From positions 62,001 to 126,000 of the forward strand of contig CANROC010000006.1 of assembly GCA_947632175.1 (NCBI GenBank): a DNA stretch of 64,000 bases, in the 5' to 3' direction. Each line of letters starts with the position of its first letter. The first letter of the stretch is position 1. This document shows, one piece after another, positions 1 to 6,314 of the stretch. A model generated the notes under the pieces. It ran no database searches. It was given only the letters and a program-made list of their open reading frames with translations, and was not told the DNA's origin. The translations under genes were made by a program, and so were the position numbers. This DNA is from an uncultured Oscillospiraceae bacterium. Lineage in GTDB: Bacteria; Bacillota; Clostridia; Oscillospirales; Oscillospiraceae.

Positions 1-459
1 AACAACTCCTCCGGCTCCGGCAGCTCCTCGAGCGGCTCTTCCGGCTCCGGCAGTTCTTCTGCCAGTTCTTCCAGCAGTTCTTCCGGCAGCTCCTCCGGCA
101 CCACCACCAAGCAAAACGGGCACACCGTTACGGAGGTGTCCGGGACCATTCTTTCGTCCTCCGGCGAGGAGCTTGCCTATTCCAAGATCATCGACATCAA
201 GGCTTACGCTTACAGCTATTCCGCCGGCTCCATCACCGCCAGCGGCGCGCCGGTCCAGGTGGGTATCGTGGCCATGCTGCGCAGTACTCTTCCCCAGGGG
301 ACCCATGTGTATGTGGTGACCAACGACGGGAAGTACACCTACGGGCCCGCGGTGGTGGGCGACGTCCCCGGCGGGGATATCATCGACCTCTTCTTCAACA
401 CGGAGGAGGAGTGCTACGCTTTCGGCGTGCGCCAGGCGAAGGTCTACGTGCTGGACTGA
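1..459 (+). CDS. 3D-domain (cell-wall-associated) protein, 5' truncated
   Basis: The frame is open from base 1, so the true start lies outside the window. The visible 152 residues begin with about 35 residues that are almost only Ser and Gly (a flexible linker). They end in a compact domain like the 3D domain (double-psi beta-barrel) of YabE/YocH/RlpA-type wall proteins: a TAYs-like strand (KAYAYSYSAG), a GIVAMLR strand, a QGTHVYVV strand, then VVGDVPGG and IIDLFF with the conserved aspartates, closing on VYVL. The family acts on or binds peptidoglycan. The protein is probably exported, but its N-terminus is not visible. A perfect terminator follows directly. Confidence 0.8.
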   Translation, partial: NNSSGSGSSSSGSSGSGSSSASSSSSSSGSSSGTTTKQNGHTVTEVSGTILSSSGEELAYSKIIDIKAYAYSYSAGSITASGAPVQVGIVAMLRSTLPQGTHVYVVTNDGKYTYGPAVVGDVPGGDIIDLFFNTEEECYAFGVRQAKVYVLD

Positions 460-479
460 ATTTCTTACATAGGCGTCAA

Positions 480-515
480 GGCGCCGCGTCCCGAGTGGAC
501 GCGGCGCCTTAAGTT
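480..515 (+). terminator. Rho-independent terminator
   Basis: A perfect 11-bp stem (GGCGCCGCGTC, 480-490, pairing with 498-508) with a 7-nt loop is followed by TTAAGTTTT, 20 bp after the stop of the 3D-domain gene. Confidence 0.85.
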
Positions 516-529
516 TTGCGAGAAAACCC

Positions 530-583
530 TTGACAAGGGGAGGGGACGGGTGTATAGTACACAGGACAGTTCACAAAGTGAAC
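530..583 (+). promoter_or_regulatory. sigma-A promoter and MarR-type operator
   Basis: TTGACA (530-535), a 17-bp spacer and TATAGT (553-558) form a near-consensus promoter. Eleven bases after the -10 box lies the perfect palindrome GTTCACAAAGTGAAC (569-583), placed where a bound repressor would block transcription. It precedes the marR gene, so autoregulation of the marR-degV operon is likely (inference). Confidence 0.8.
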
Positions 584-598
584 GAAATGGAGGCGGCT

Positions 599-1027
599 AT
601 GGAACCATCGGAGGAGCTTCTCGGCGCGTGGCTGGAGCTGACGGTCAACATCCGGGGGAACAGGATCCTGAAGGAGCTGTCCCTCAACGAGAGCATGGTC
701 CTGCGGCTCCTGCTCCGGGAGGAGGGGGAGGTCTGGACGGCCTCGGCGCTGGGGGAGAGGCTGAAGCTTCTGAAATCCCAGACCCACGCGGTGCTGGCGG
801 GGCTGGAGGGGCGGGGCCTCATCCGGCGTCTGCCGGGGACACAGGACAAGCGGACCGTCACCGTCGCGGCTACGGAAGAGGGCCGGCGGGTCTATGAGTG
901 GGAGCATGCCCTGGTCATGGCGCTGATGGATAAGGTCGCTGGGGCCCTGGGGGAGGAGAAAGCTCTGGAGCTCACGGGGCTCATCAAAAAGGCATTGATC
1001 GCCGCCGAGGCGGCACAGGAGGTTTGA
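599..1027 (+). CDS. MarR-family transcriptional regulator
   Basis: 142 aa. A winged-helix regulator: a recognition-helix region (LTVNIRGNRILKELSLNESM, then WTASALGERLKLLKSQTHAV) and a wing (GLIRRLPGTQDKRTVTVAATEEG), the usual MarR DNA-binding layout. I chose the ATG at 599 because GGAGG at 589-593 sits 5 bases before it. The ATG at 587 is an alternative, and the frame upstream of that runs through the promoter. The gene lies under a strong promoter with a palindromic operator and ends 1 base before the DegV gene, so the two form one operon. The ligand is unknown. Confidence 0.9.
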   Translation: MEPSEELLGAWLELTVNIRGNRILKELSLNESMVLRLLLREEGEVWTASALGERLKLLKSQTHAVLAGLEGRGLIRRLPGTQDKRTVTVAATEEGRRVYEWEHALVMALMDKVAGALGEEKALELTGLIKKALIAAEAAQEV

Positions 1028-1028
1028 A

Positions 1029-1865
1029 ATGGTCAGGATCATCACGGATTCCGGGTGCGATCTTACCCGGGAGGAGGCAGAAAAGCTGGGCGTCCAGGTC
1101 ATCCCCATCACCGTCACCTTCGGCGAGGAGGAGTACCGGGACGGCGTGACGCTCACGACAGCGCAGTTTTACGAAAAGCTTGTGCAGGCCAGGGAGCTGC
1201 CCCACACAAGCCAGATCCCGCCCTACGTCTACGGGGAGGTCTTCAAAGAATGCGTCGAGGCGGGGGACACGGCGGTATGCCTGTCGCTGTCCTCAAAGCT
1301 CTCCGGGTCTTACCAGAACGCGGCGGCCACGGCGGAGGACTTTGAGGGCGTCTACGCCGTCGATACCATGAACGTGTGCATCGGCCAGCAGTGCCTGGTG
1401 CGCCTTGCCGCCCGCCTGCGGGACGAGGGGCTGGACGCCGCCGGGATCGCCGCGCGACTTGTGGAGGTCCGGGGCCGGGTCCGTGTGCTGGCGCTTCTGG
1501 ATACGCTGGAATACCTCAAAAAAGGCGGACGCATCTCGCCTACTGTGGCTTTCGCCGGGGAGGTGCTGGGCATCAAGCCCGTGGTCAGCGTCACCGACGG
1601 CGAGGTGGCCCTGGTGGGGAAGGCCAGGGGGTCCAAAAACGGGAACAATCTTCTGCGCAAGCTCATCGAGGAGACGGGGCCCATTGATTTCTCCCTGCCC
1701 TGCGTGCTGGGCTACACGGGCTTCGGCGACGAGCTGCTGCGCCGCTACATGGAGGACAACGCCGACCTCTTCGAGGGCCACACGGATATCCCCATCTCCC
1801 CCATCGGCGCCACCGTAGGCACGCACATCGGCCCGGGGTGTGTGGGCGCGGCGTATTTTAACTAA
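1029..1865 (+). CDS. DegV family protein (fatty-acid-binding)
   Basis: 278 aa, the usual DegV length. It starts with the family signature MVRIITDSGCDL, has the TSQIPP segment and LSSKLSGSYQNA (binding-pocket serines), then DTLEYLKKGGRIS and a C-terminal GTHIGPGCVGAAYF. DegV (FakB-like) proteins bind a fatty acid and present it to a FakA kinase for use in phospholipid synthesis. No FakA is visible here. It is the second gene of the marR operon, which suggests regulation by a lipid-like or stress ligand (inference). Two further DegV paralogues lie in this window (22223 and 27101). Confidence 0.92.
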   Translation: MVRIITDSGCDLTREEAEKLGVQVIPITVTFGEEEYRDGVTLTTAQFYEKLVQARELPHTSQIPPYVYGEVFKECVEAGDTAVCLSLSSKLSGSYQNAAATAEDFEGVYAVDTMNVCIGQQCLVRLAARLRDEGLDAAGIAARLVEVRGRVRVLALLDTLEYLKKGGRISPTVAFAGEVLGIKPVVSVTDGEVALVGKARGSKNGNNLLRKLIEETGPIDFSLPCVLGYTGFGDELLRRYMEDNADLFEGHTDIPISPIGATVGTHIGPGCVGAAYFN

Positions 1866-2190
1866 GCCTGCCCACTCCGAGCGGTTGTCCCCGACCTGGG
1901 AGGGGCTAGAGGGGCGTGCACAGGAAATTTTGCCCCTCCAAGGTCGGGGCAGCGCGAAGCGCCGAGGTGGTGATGAGCGCGTACATCTGTCGCCTCCGGC
2001 GACGCCTTCCCCCTGCGGGGAAGGCAACCCTTTCGCCGCTTCGCGCCACCTCCCCTAAAGGGGAGGCTAAAATGGTTGCGGCGCTCCGCGCCGCCTTTTT
2101 AAAAAATTGCGCCGCAAAGCGGCGCAAAACCTTTTAAATAGCCCCTCCCTCCGGGAGGGGTGCCCGAGCGAAGCGATGGGCAGAGTGGGT
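1866..2190. repeat. palindrome-rich intergenic repeat block
   Basis: About 325 bp without a convincing gene, made of successive hairpins: CCTTCCCCCTGCGGGGAAGG (about 2007-2026), a CTCCCCTAAAGGGGAG stem (about 2050-2065), a GGCGCTCCGCGCC stem, TTGCGCCGCAAAGCGGCGCAA (about 2106-2126) and CCCCTCCCTCCGGGAGGGG (about 2142-2160). The outer ends are partly complementary (CCCACTC near 1871, GAGTGGG near 2183). It resembles the mobile intergenic palindromic repeats common in Clostridia. Short ORFs inside it are not credible genes. Confidence 0.6.
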
Positions 2191-2215
2191 GCGTCCGGCG
2201 TAATTTGAGGCAATT

Positions 2216-2249
2216 TGAAAAATGCACGGGCGGGTTCTAAACCCGCCCG
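2216..2249 (-). terminator. Rho-independent terminator of the ECF S-component gene
   Basis: Read on the minus strand, GGGCGGGT...ACCCGCCC (stem 2228-2235 with 2241-2248) is followed by GTGCATTTTTC. It sits 20 bp after the stop of the leftward gene. Confidence 0.75.
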
Positions 2250-2268
2250 TTTAGCGTCTTCCTTTGGG

Positions 2269-2796
2269 TTACGCTTTCATGAGTTTGTCGAACTGCTTTT
2301 TGAGGCCCAGGGGGTAGGCGAGGAGGGGGGCGAAGACGACGCCGAGGGCGGCCTGGAGGATCTCGAAGGGGAGCTTGACCATGGCCACGCTCCAGCTCTT
2401 GGCGCCGTAGAAGAAAGTACGACCAACTGTGTAGCCGGCGACCATGATGACCGCGCCCACAAGCACCGCCACGATTGCGCCCAGGATGTTCTTGTCCCGA
2501 AAGACCTTGTGGACGAGGAGGGAGATGACCACCGCCTGGAGGCCGTGGGTCACCAGGGAAACGAACATGGGCTCCGGGTAAAAGAGCATGTCGCCCAGAA
2601 AAGCCCCGAGGCCGCCTACGGCGAAGGCCCCCACGGGGTCTAAGAGCAGGGATGCGAGGCAAATGACCGTGTCGTTGAAGTAGAGGTGCCCGCCGGGGAC
2701 GGGGACGCTCAGGATCTCCATACTCAGCAGAATGTTCATGGCCATCAAAAGGGCCGTCAATGCCATCCACTTGGCGGAATATTTTTTTGTCTGCAC
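2269..2796 (-). CDS. ECF transporter S component (vitamin uptake)
   Basis: 175 aa with about five or six hydrophobic segments, the size and pattern of substrate-binding S subunits of energy-coupling-factor transporters (which use the shared EcfAA'T module encoded elsewhere). Start chosen at GTG (VQTKKYSAKW): AAGGAGG lies 8 bases upstream, and the longer frame runs into the divergent regulator's promoter. It is divergent from a MocR-type gene. MocR/PdxR regulators sense pyridoxal phosphate, so a vitamin B6-related substrate is plausible but inferred. No residue visible here fixes the substrate. Confidence 0.8.
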   Translation of the reverse strand: MQTKKYSAKWMALTALLMAMNILLSMEILSVPVPGGHLYFNDTVICLASLLLDPVGAFAVGGLGAFLGDMLFYPEPMFVSLVTHGLQAVVISLLVHKVFRDKNILGAIVAVLVGAVIMVAGYTVGRTFFYGAKSWSVAMVKLPFEILQAALGVVFAPLLAYPLGLKKQFDKLMKA

Positions 2797-2809
2797 GGGA
2801 AATTCCTCC

Positions 2810-2837
2810 TTGACTTTTGGGTTGACTTTATTATAAT
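2810..2837 (+). promoter_or_regulatory. sigma-A promoter of the MocR-type gene
   Basis: TTGACT (2810-2815), 16 bp, TATAAT (2832-2837), pointing right toward the gene at 2889. It overlaps the ribosome-binding region of the divergent ECF gene. Confidence 0.65.
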
Positions 2838-2888
2838 GAAATCTGGTCCCAATAAAATAGCCAAAAAAGGAATTTAAAATCATACCAG

Positions 2889-3968
2889 ATGGTGACATAC
2901 GATTTAAAAAAGGACAAAAAAACGCCCCTCTACCTGGGGCTTTACGACAACCTCCGGGAGGACATCCGCGCCGGCGTTCTCAGGGCGGGGGAGCGGTTGC
3001 CCTCCAAGCGGACGCTGGCCGAGCACCTGGGGGTGTCGGTGGTGACGGTGGACGCGGCGTATAAGCTCCTCATCGACGAGGGCTACGCCGTGAGCCGGGA
3101 GCGCAGCGGCTACTTCGTGGCAAAGATCGCCCCCGGTCCCACGGCCCCGGCGAGGGCAGGGAAGCCCGCCAGGGCCGTGAAGACGAAGCCCCCGGCGGAC
3201 CTGGGCTTTCGCTTTTCCTCCCTCACCAAGCTCATGCGGGAGGTCATCACCGAGTACGGGGAACGGCTCCTCATGAAGCCAACCGCCACCGGGTGCCGGG
3301 AGCTCCGGGAGGCCATCGCGGGATTTCTCCTGCGCTACCGGGGGATGCGGGCGGAGCCGGAACGGATCGTGGTGGGATCGGGGGCGGAGTATCTCTACGG
3401 GATGCTGGTCCAGCTTTTGGGCAGGGAGAAGCTCTATGCCGTGGAGGACCCGGGCTACATGAAGATCCGCCGTGTTTACGCCGCCCAGGGGGCGCGGGTG
3501 ACGCTTCTGCCCCTGGAGGGGGACGGCGTGGCCTCGGCGGCGCTTGCTGACTGCGGCGCGGATGTGCTCCACGTCACGCCCTACCACAGCTACCCCACAG
3601 GCATCACCGCCTCGGCGGAGAAGCGGCGGGAGTACCTGAGCTGGGCCTCAATGGGGGAGAGGGTCGTCGTCGAGGACGACTTCGACTCCGAGTTCGCCCT
3701 GACCCGCCGGCCGCAGGAGACGCTTTTTTCCATGGACGGCGGGGAGCGCGTTGTCTATCTCAACACCTTCTCCCACTCCCTGGCCCCCTCCATGCGCATG
3801 GGCTACATGGTCCTGCCGGAGAGGCTCATGGAGGAATACGAGGAGAAGCTTGGCTTTTACGCCTGCTCCGTGCCCCTCTTCGACCAGTACGTCCTGGCCG
3901 AGTTCATCGACCGGGGGCTCTTTGAGCGGCATTTGAACCGGGTGAGAAGAAAGCTCAGAAATATGTAG
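2889..3968 (+). CDS. MocR/GntR-type regulator, C-terminally truncated and lacking the PLP lysine
   Basis: 359 aa; relatives are usually about 450-480. Residues 10-75 are a GntR winged helix (LPSKRTLAEHLGVSVVTVD). From about residue 105 a fold-type-I aminotransferase domain follows, with GSGAEYLYG, a conserved EDDFDSEF and the segment NTFSHSLAPSMRMGY. In this family that segment reads FSK(S/T)L, with the Lys forming the Schiff base with pyridoxal phosphate; here it is His (codon 3774-3776, about residue 296). The protein stops at HLNRVRRKLRNM, where relatives continue with a C-terminal subdomain. It may be a decaying gene or a PLP-independent variant. The AT-richer metallo-beta-lactamase gene starts 17 bases later, which suggests insertion caused the truncation. 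Confidence 0.85.
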   Translation: MVTYDLKKDKKTPLYLGLYDNLREDIRAGVLRAGERLPSKRTLAEHLGVSVVTVDAAYKLLIDEGYAVSRERSGYFVAKIAPGPTAPARAGKPARAVKTKPPADLGFRFSSLTKLMREVITEYGERLLMKPTATGCRELREAIAGFLLRYRGMRAEPERIVVGSGAEYLYGMLVQLLGREKLYAVEDPGYMKIRRVYAAQGARVTLLPLEGDGVASAALADCGADVLHVTPYHSYPTGITASAEKRREYLSWASMGERVVVEDDFDSEFALTRRPQETLFSMDGGERVVYLNTFSHSLAPSMRMGYMVLPERLMEEYEEKLGFYACSVPLFDQYVLAEFIDRGLFERHLNRVRRKLRNM

Positions 3969-3985
3969 AAAGAGGTTCGAGCTAT

Positions 3986-4750
3986 ATGGATGACTGGTTT
4001 ACCGTTGAGAAAATTGACGCTCAGACTTTTGTAATCAGTGAATACAAGCATTGGGAAGAGACACACTGTTATCTCCTTTGCGGGCAAGAAAAGGCGCTTT
4101 TAATCGATACGGGTTTGGGCGTATCAAATATCCGGAAAACCGTTGACAGGCTGACAGAATTGCCTGTTATGGCAGCTACGACCCATATACACTGGGACCA
4201 CATAGGCGGACACCGGTATTTTGATCATATCGCTGTGCATGAGCTGGAGAAAGATTGGCTTGCCGGTAAGTTTCCCATACCTCTGCAGGTTGTCAAAAAT
4301 AATCTAACAAAATATCCCTGCGATTTTCCGGCAGAGTTTGAGCTTGAAGCCTATCGCATTTTTCAAGGTGAGCCGCAAAGAGTGTTGAGCGACGGCGACT
4401 GGCTGGATTTGGGTGATCGCAGGATCCGTGTCGTTCACACGCCGGGACACTCCCCCGGACACTGCTGTTTCTATGAGCCGGATAGAGGGTATCTCTTTTC
4501 CGGAGACTTGATTTACAAAGGCTGTCTCGACGCGTTTTATCCGACCACGGACCCACAGCTCTTCTATGATTCCGTAAAGCGCGTGCGGACATATGAAATC
4601 ACGAGAATTTTACCCGGGCATCATCAGTTAAATATTCCCGTTTCCCTGATAGACGAAGTTGAAAGCGGATTTGCGCAGCTTGAGCGGGACGGAAAGCTCA
4701 AACAGGGGAGCGGGCTGTTCGAGTTTGAGAATTTTCAAATCCATATCTAA
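3986..4750 (+). CDS. metallo-beta-lactamase-fold hydrolase
   Basis: 254 aa. The zinc-binding pattern is complete: THIHWDHIGGH (HxHxDH, about residue 67), TPGHSPGH (about 153), the bridging Asp in FSGDLIY and a final LPGHHQ histidine. The family hydrolyses esters, thioesters or similar substrates. The sequence is closer to generic glyoxalase II-like proteins than to true beta-lactamases, and the substrate is unknown. No signal peptide, so cytoplasmic. Base composition is noticeably more AT-rich than the flanking genes, and it follows a truncated regulator, both consistent with acquisition. Confidence 0.85.
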   Translation: MDDWFTVEKIDAQTFVISEYKHWEETHCYLLCGQEKALLIDTGLGVSNIRKTVDRLTELPVMAATTHIHWDHIGGHRYFDHIAVHELEKDWLAGKFPIPLQVVKNNLTKYPCDFPAEFELEAYRIFQGEPQRVLSDGDWLDLGDRRIRVVHTPGHSPGHCCFYEPDRGYLFSGDLIYKGCLDAFYPTTDPQLFYDSVKRVRTYEITRILPGHHQLNIPVSLIDEVESGFAQLERDGKLKQGSGLFEFENFQIHI

Positions 4751-4751
4751 C

Positions 4752-4790
4752 GCATAGAGCGCACAGCAGAAACGCGTGCGCTCTATATGC
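4752..4790. terminator. hairpin after the MBL gene, shared with 24.66 kb
   Basis: GCATAGAGCGCAC pairs with GTGCGCTCTATATGC directly after the stop. No long T-run follows. A near-identical hairpin stands at 24659-24699. Confidence 0.6.
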
Positions 4791-4813
4791 GCTTATGGGG
4801 CGGCCCGTTCGTG

Positions 4814-5026
4814 TCACTGGAACGACCAGTTTTGGTAGTTGTCCACGAAGGCGCGCATCTCGTCGGCGGAGCGGATGCCGTGGGTCTCCTGGATGAGCTG
4901 GGCACGCTGGGCGTCGCTGAGGGCGGAGAAGCGCTCGTAGGCCGCGAAATTGCGGGCCAGGGAGGCGGTCAGCCCCAGAGGCATCGCGTCGTTGTAAAGA
5001 TCGCCGAGAAATGTGAAGTTTTCCAT
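4814..5026 (-). CDS. small conserved hypothetical protein
   Basis: 70 aa (MENFTFLGDLYND...), probably two or three helices, with an ALSDAQRAQLIQETHGI segment. I do not recognise a named domain. It is last in a leftward cluster after the XRE gene, and GAGGTGAGTG stands just upstream of its ATG. No signal peptide or membrane segment. Confidence 0.65.
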   Translation of the reverse strand: MENFTFLGDLYNDAMPLGLTASLARNFAAYERFSALSDAQRAQLIQETHGIRSADEMRAFVDNYQNWSFQ

Positions 5027-5080
5027 ACACTCACCTCGCCCTTAGTGTTCCCAAAGGGCGGGGCGAATATTTGCGCTGTC

Positions 5081-5287
5081 TTAAAAGAAAAAGAGCTCCT
5101 CGAATTTTTTGTCCAGGGCGATGCACAAGATGAGCGCCAGCTTCGCCGTGGGATTGAACTGTCCCGTCTCGATGGAGCTGATGGTGTTGCGGGATACGCC
5201 CACCATGTCCGCCAGCTGCTGTTGCGAAAGGCCCTGCTCCGCCCGGACCTCTTTCAGGCGGTTTTTTAAGATCAATCTGTCGTCCAT
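5081..5287 (-). CDS. XRE-family small HTH regulator
   Basis: 68 aa, almost entirely one helix-turn-helix domain: LKEVRAEQGLSQQQLADMVG followed by VSRNTISSIETG, ending in the FEELFFF tail typical of the YgzD/HTH_3 single-domain repressors found next to small membrane proteins. It is the third gene in a leftward operon after two DUF6442 genes. It is the probable repressor acting on the duplicated operator upstream of the operon (inference). Confidence 0.9.
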   Translation of the reverse strand: MDDRLILKNRLKEVRAEQGLSQQQLADMVGVSRNTISSIETGQFNPTAKLALILCIALDKKFEELFFF

Positions 5288-5311
5288 GCCGTCTCTCCGT
5301 TCGCTTCCATG

Positions 5312-5632
5312 TCAGATACAAAGAGAGACGATGTATCCCACCGCCGCGATCACCACCGCGAGCGACGCGATGATCGCGATGACAAGCCGCGATTTCTGGG
5401 GGCGCAGCTTATACTCAGCCCAATTTAACGCCGCCGAGCTGACGAAATTGATCGCCAAAAATCCAAAATTCAGCTTGTGCTTGAAAAAAATCTCCGTGAC
5501 AAAGAACGCAAACGACAAAATAAGAACAACCGCCATTCCTTTATGCAGGTATGTTTTTCTGACGTCCGCGCTGTAAGGGTCGCTGTTTTTGAACTCGCTC
5601 TTGCTTTTTTCCAAAATTTCTGTTTTGTCCAT
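5312..5632 (-). CDS. DUF6442-like membrane protein
   Basis: 106 aa. Starts with MDKTEILEKSKSE and is followed by a short charged stretch and about two or three transmembrane segments (GMAVVLILSFAFFVTEIFF; IAIIASLAVVIAAVGYIV). This layout matches the DUF6442 small membrane proteins typically linked to a YgzD-type HTH gene. Function unknown. It is a paralogue of the gene at 5646, 13 bases upstream in the operon. Confidence 0.8.
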   Translation of the reverse strand: MDKTEILEKSKSEFKNSDPYSADVRKTYLHKGMAVVLILSFAFFVTEIFFKHKLNFGFLAINFVSSAALNWAEYKLRPQKSRLVIAIIASLAVVIAAVGYIVSLCI

Positions 5633-5645
5633 AGTTACCCTCCGT

Positions 5646-5975
5646 TCACCCTAAAAAGCTCACAACAAAAATTGCCGTGAAGCACCCGAAGAACACCCAG
5701 AAAAGCGAGGCAAACATGATGTCGAGCCGCGATTTCAGCTTCGCCGCCTTGTAGGTATAGACCGTGGCGATCATGCCAAAATAGATCATCATGTTGTCCG
5801 CCATGTATTTCATCGGCTGATCAAATACGAGCCCGAACACCGCCATGGCGATGCCGCAGATCATGATCCCTACCGCCGCGCCCAGCTGCCACGCCCTGGC
5901 GGTGATCTGCGCCTCGCGCTCGTCGCCGCCGCGGTTTTCTTGTCTGCTTTTTTCCAGTATCTCGTTTTTGTCCAT
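5646..5975 (-). CDS. DUF6442-like membrane protein
   Basis: 109 aa. Begins MDKNEILEKSRQENRGGDERE, then three to four hydrophobic segments (AAVGIMICGIAMAVFGLVF; MMIYFGMIATVYTY; LFWVFFGCFTAIFVVSF). First gene of the leftward operon, with GAGGAGG 7-8 bases before the ATG. Its role is unknown. The tight link with an XRE regulator suggests a regulated small membrane system. Confidence 0.82.
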   Translation of the reverse strand: MDKNEILEKSRQENRGGDEREAQITARAWQLGAAVGIMICGIAMAVFGLVFDQPMKYMADNMMIYFGMIATVYTYKAAKLKSRLDIMFASLFWVFFGCFTAIFVVSFLG

Positions 5976-5995
5976 AGAAAAGCCTCCTCAAAAAT

Positions 5996-6046
5996 GCCAA
6001 GTTTTCTTGTCATCATCATGATAACATCGCCAAGTATACTTGTCAA
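5996..6046 (-). promoter_or_regulatory. promoter with duplicated 15-bp operator
   Basis: On the minus strand: TTGACA (6046-6041), a 17-bp spacer and TATCAT (6023-6018). Two copies of the same site, GCCAAGTATACTTGT (6029-6043, inside the spacer) and GCCAAGTTTTCTTGT (5996-6010, downstream of the -10), lie 33 bp apart on the same face. This is a good candidate operator pair for the XRE protein of the operon. Confidence 0.75.
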
Positions 6047-6097
6047 GAGGAGGCGGGAAAAAATTTCTGGCGCACCGTAATATTTGCGCTTTCAGGC

Positions 6098-6126
6098 TTG
6101 ACTTGACGGCAAAAAAAGTGTATTTT
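6098..6126 (+). promoter_or_regulatory. candidate mgtE promoter
   Basis: TTGACT (6098-6103), 17 bp, TATTTT (6121-6126). This would give a leader of about 180 nt before mgtE. Confidence 0.5.
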
Positions 6127-6184
6127 TTAGAGAGGAAAAAGCCCTTTCGGGAAAACTAATCAAGTGATCAAGTGAGGTGAGACC

Positions 6185-6259
6185 ATGGACGCTGGCAGTA
6201 CAGGCGGCACAGTCGGACGAGAACGTTTGTTCAGGCCCGGCGTCTTCGGCCGCGCCTGA
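6185..6259 (+). CDS. possible 24-aa leader peptide upstream of mgtE
   Basis: An ATG with a GAGGTGAGACC ribosome site opens a 25-codon frame (MDAGSTGGTV then GRERLFRPGVFGRA) ending 55 bases before mgtE. The second half lies over a hairpin (TTCAGGC at about 6230 with GCCTGAA at about 6254). Leader peptides are known to control Mg2+ transporter genes in enteric bacteria (mgtL). Similar control here is only a suggestion. Confidence 0.4.
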   Translation: MDAGSTGGTVGRERLFRPGVFGRA

Positions 6260-6278
6260 AAAGCGAGCTCTGATCGTG

Positions 6279-6311
6279 CCTTGTCGGAATTACTTTTGAA
6301 AGGAGACAAGG
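6279..6311 (+). promoter_or_regulatory. hairpin enclosing the mgtE ribosome-binding site
   Basis: CCTTGTC (6279-6285) pairs with GACAAGG (6305-6311). The loop holds the AAAGGAG ribosome site, 4 bases before the ATG region. It could tie translation to the leader state. I do not recognise the conserved M-box core. Confidence 0.4.
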
Positions 6312-6314
6312 TCA

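Noticed and set aside
1-135. Ser/Gly-coding low-complexity repeat as a CRISPR or tandem DNA repeat
   Set aside because: It is the coding sequence of a Ser/Gly linker in frame with the 3D domain; no regular spacer pattern.
1906-2137. Short open frames on both strands in the palindromic repeat
   Set aside because: They translate repeats and have no ribosome sites.
6127-6314. M-box Mg2+ riboswitch before mgtE
   Set aside because: The conserved core sequence could not be recognised by eye; described only as a structured leader.
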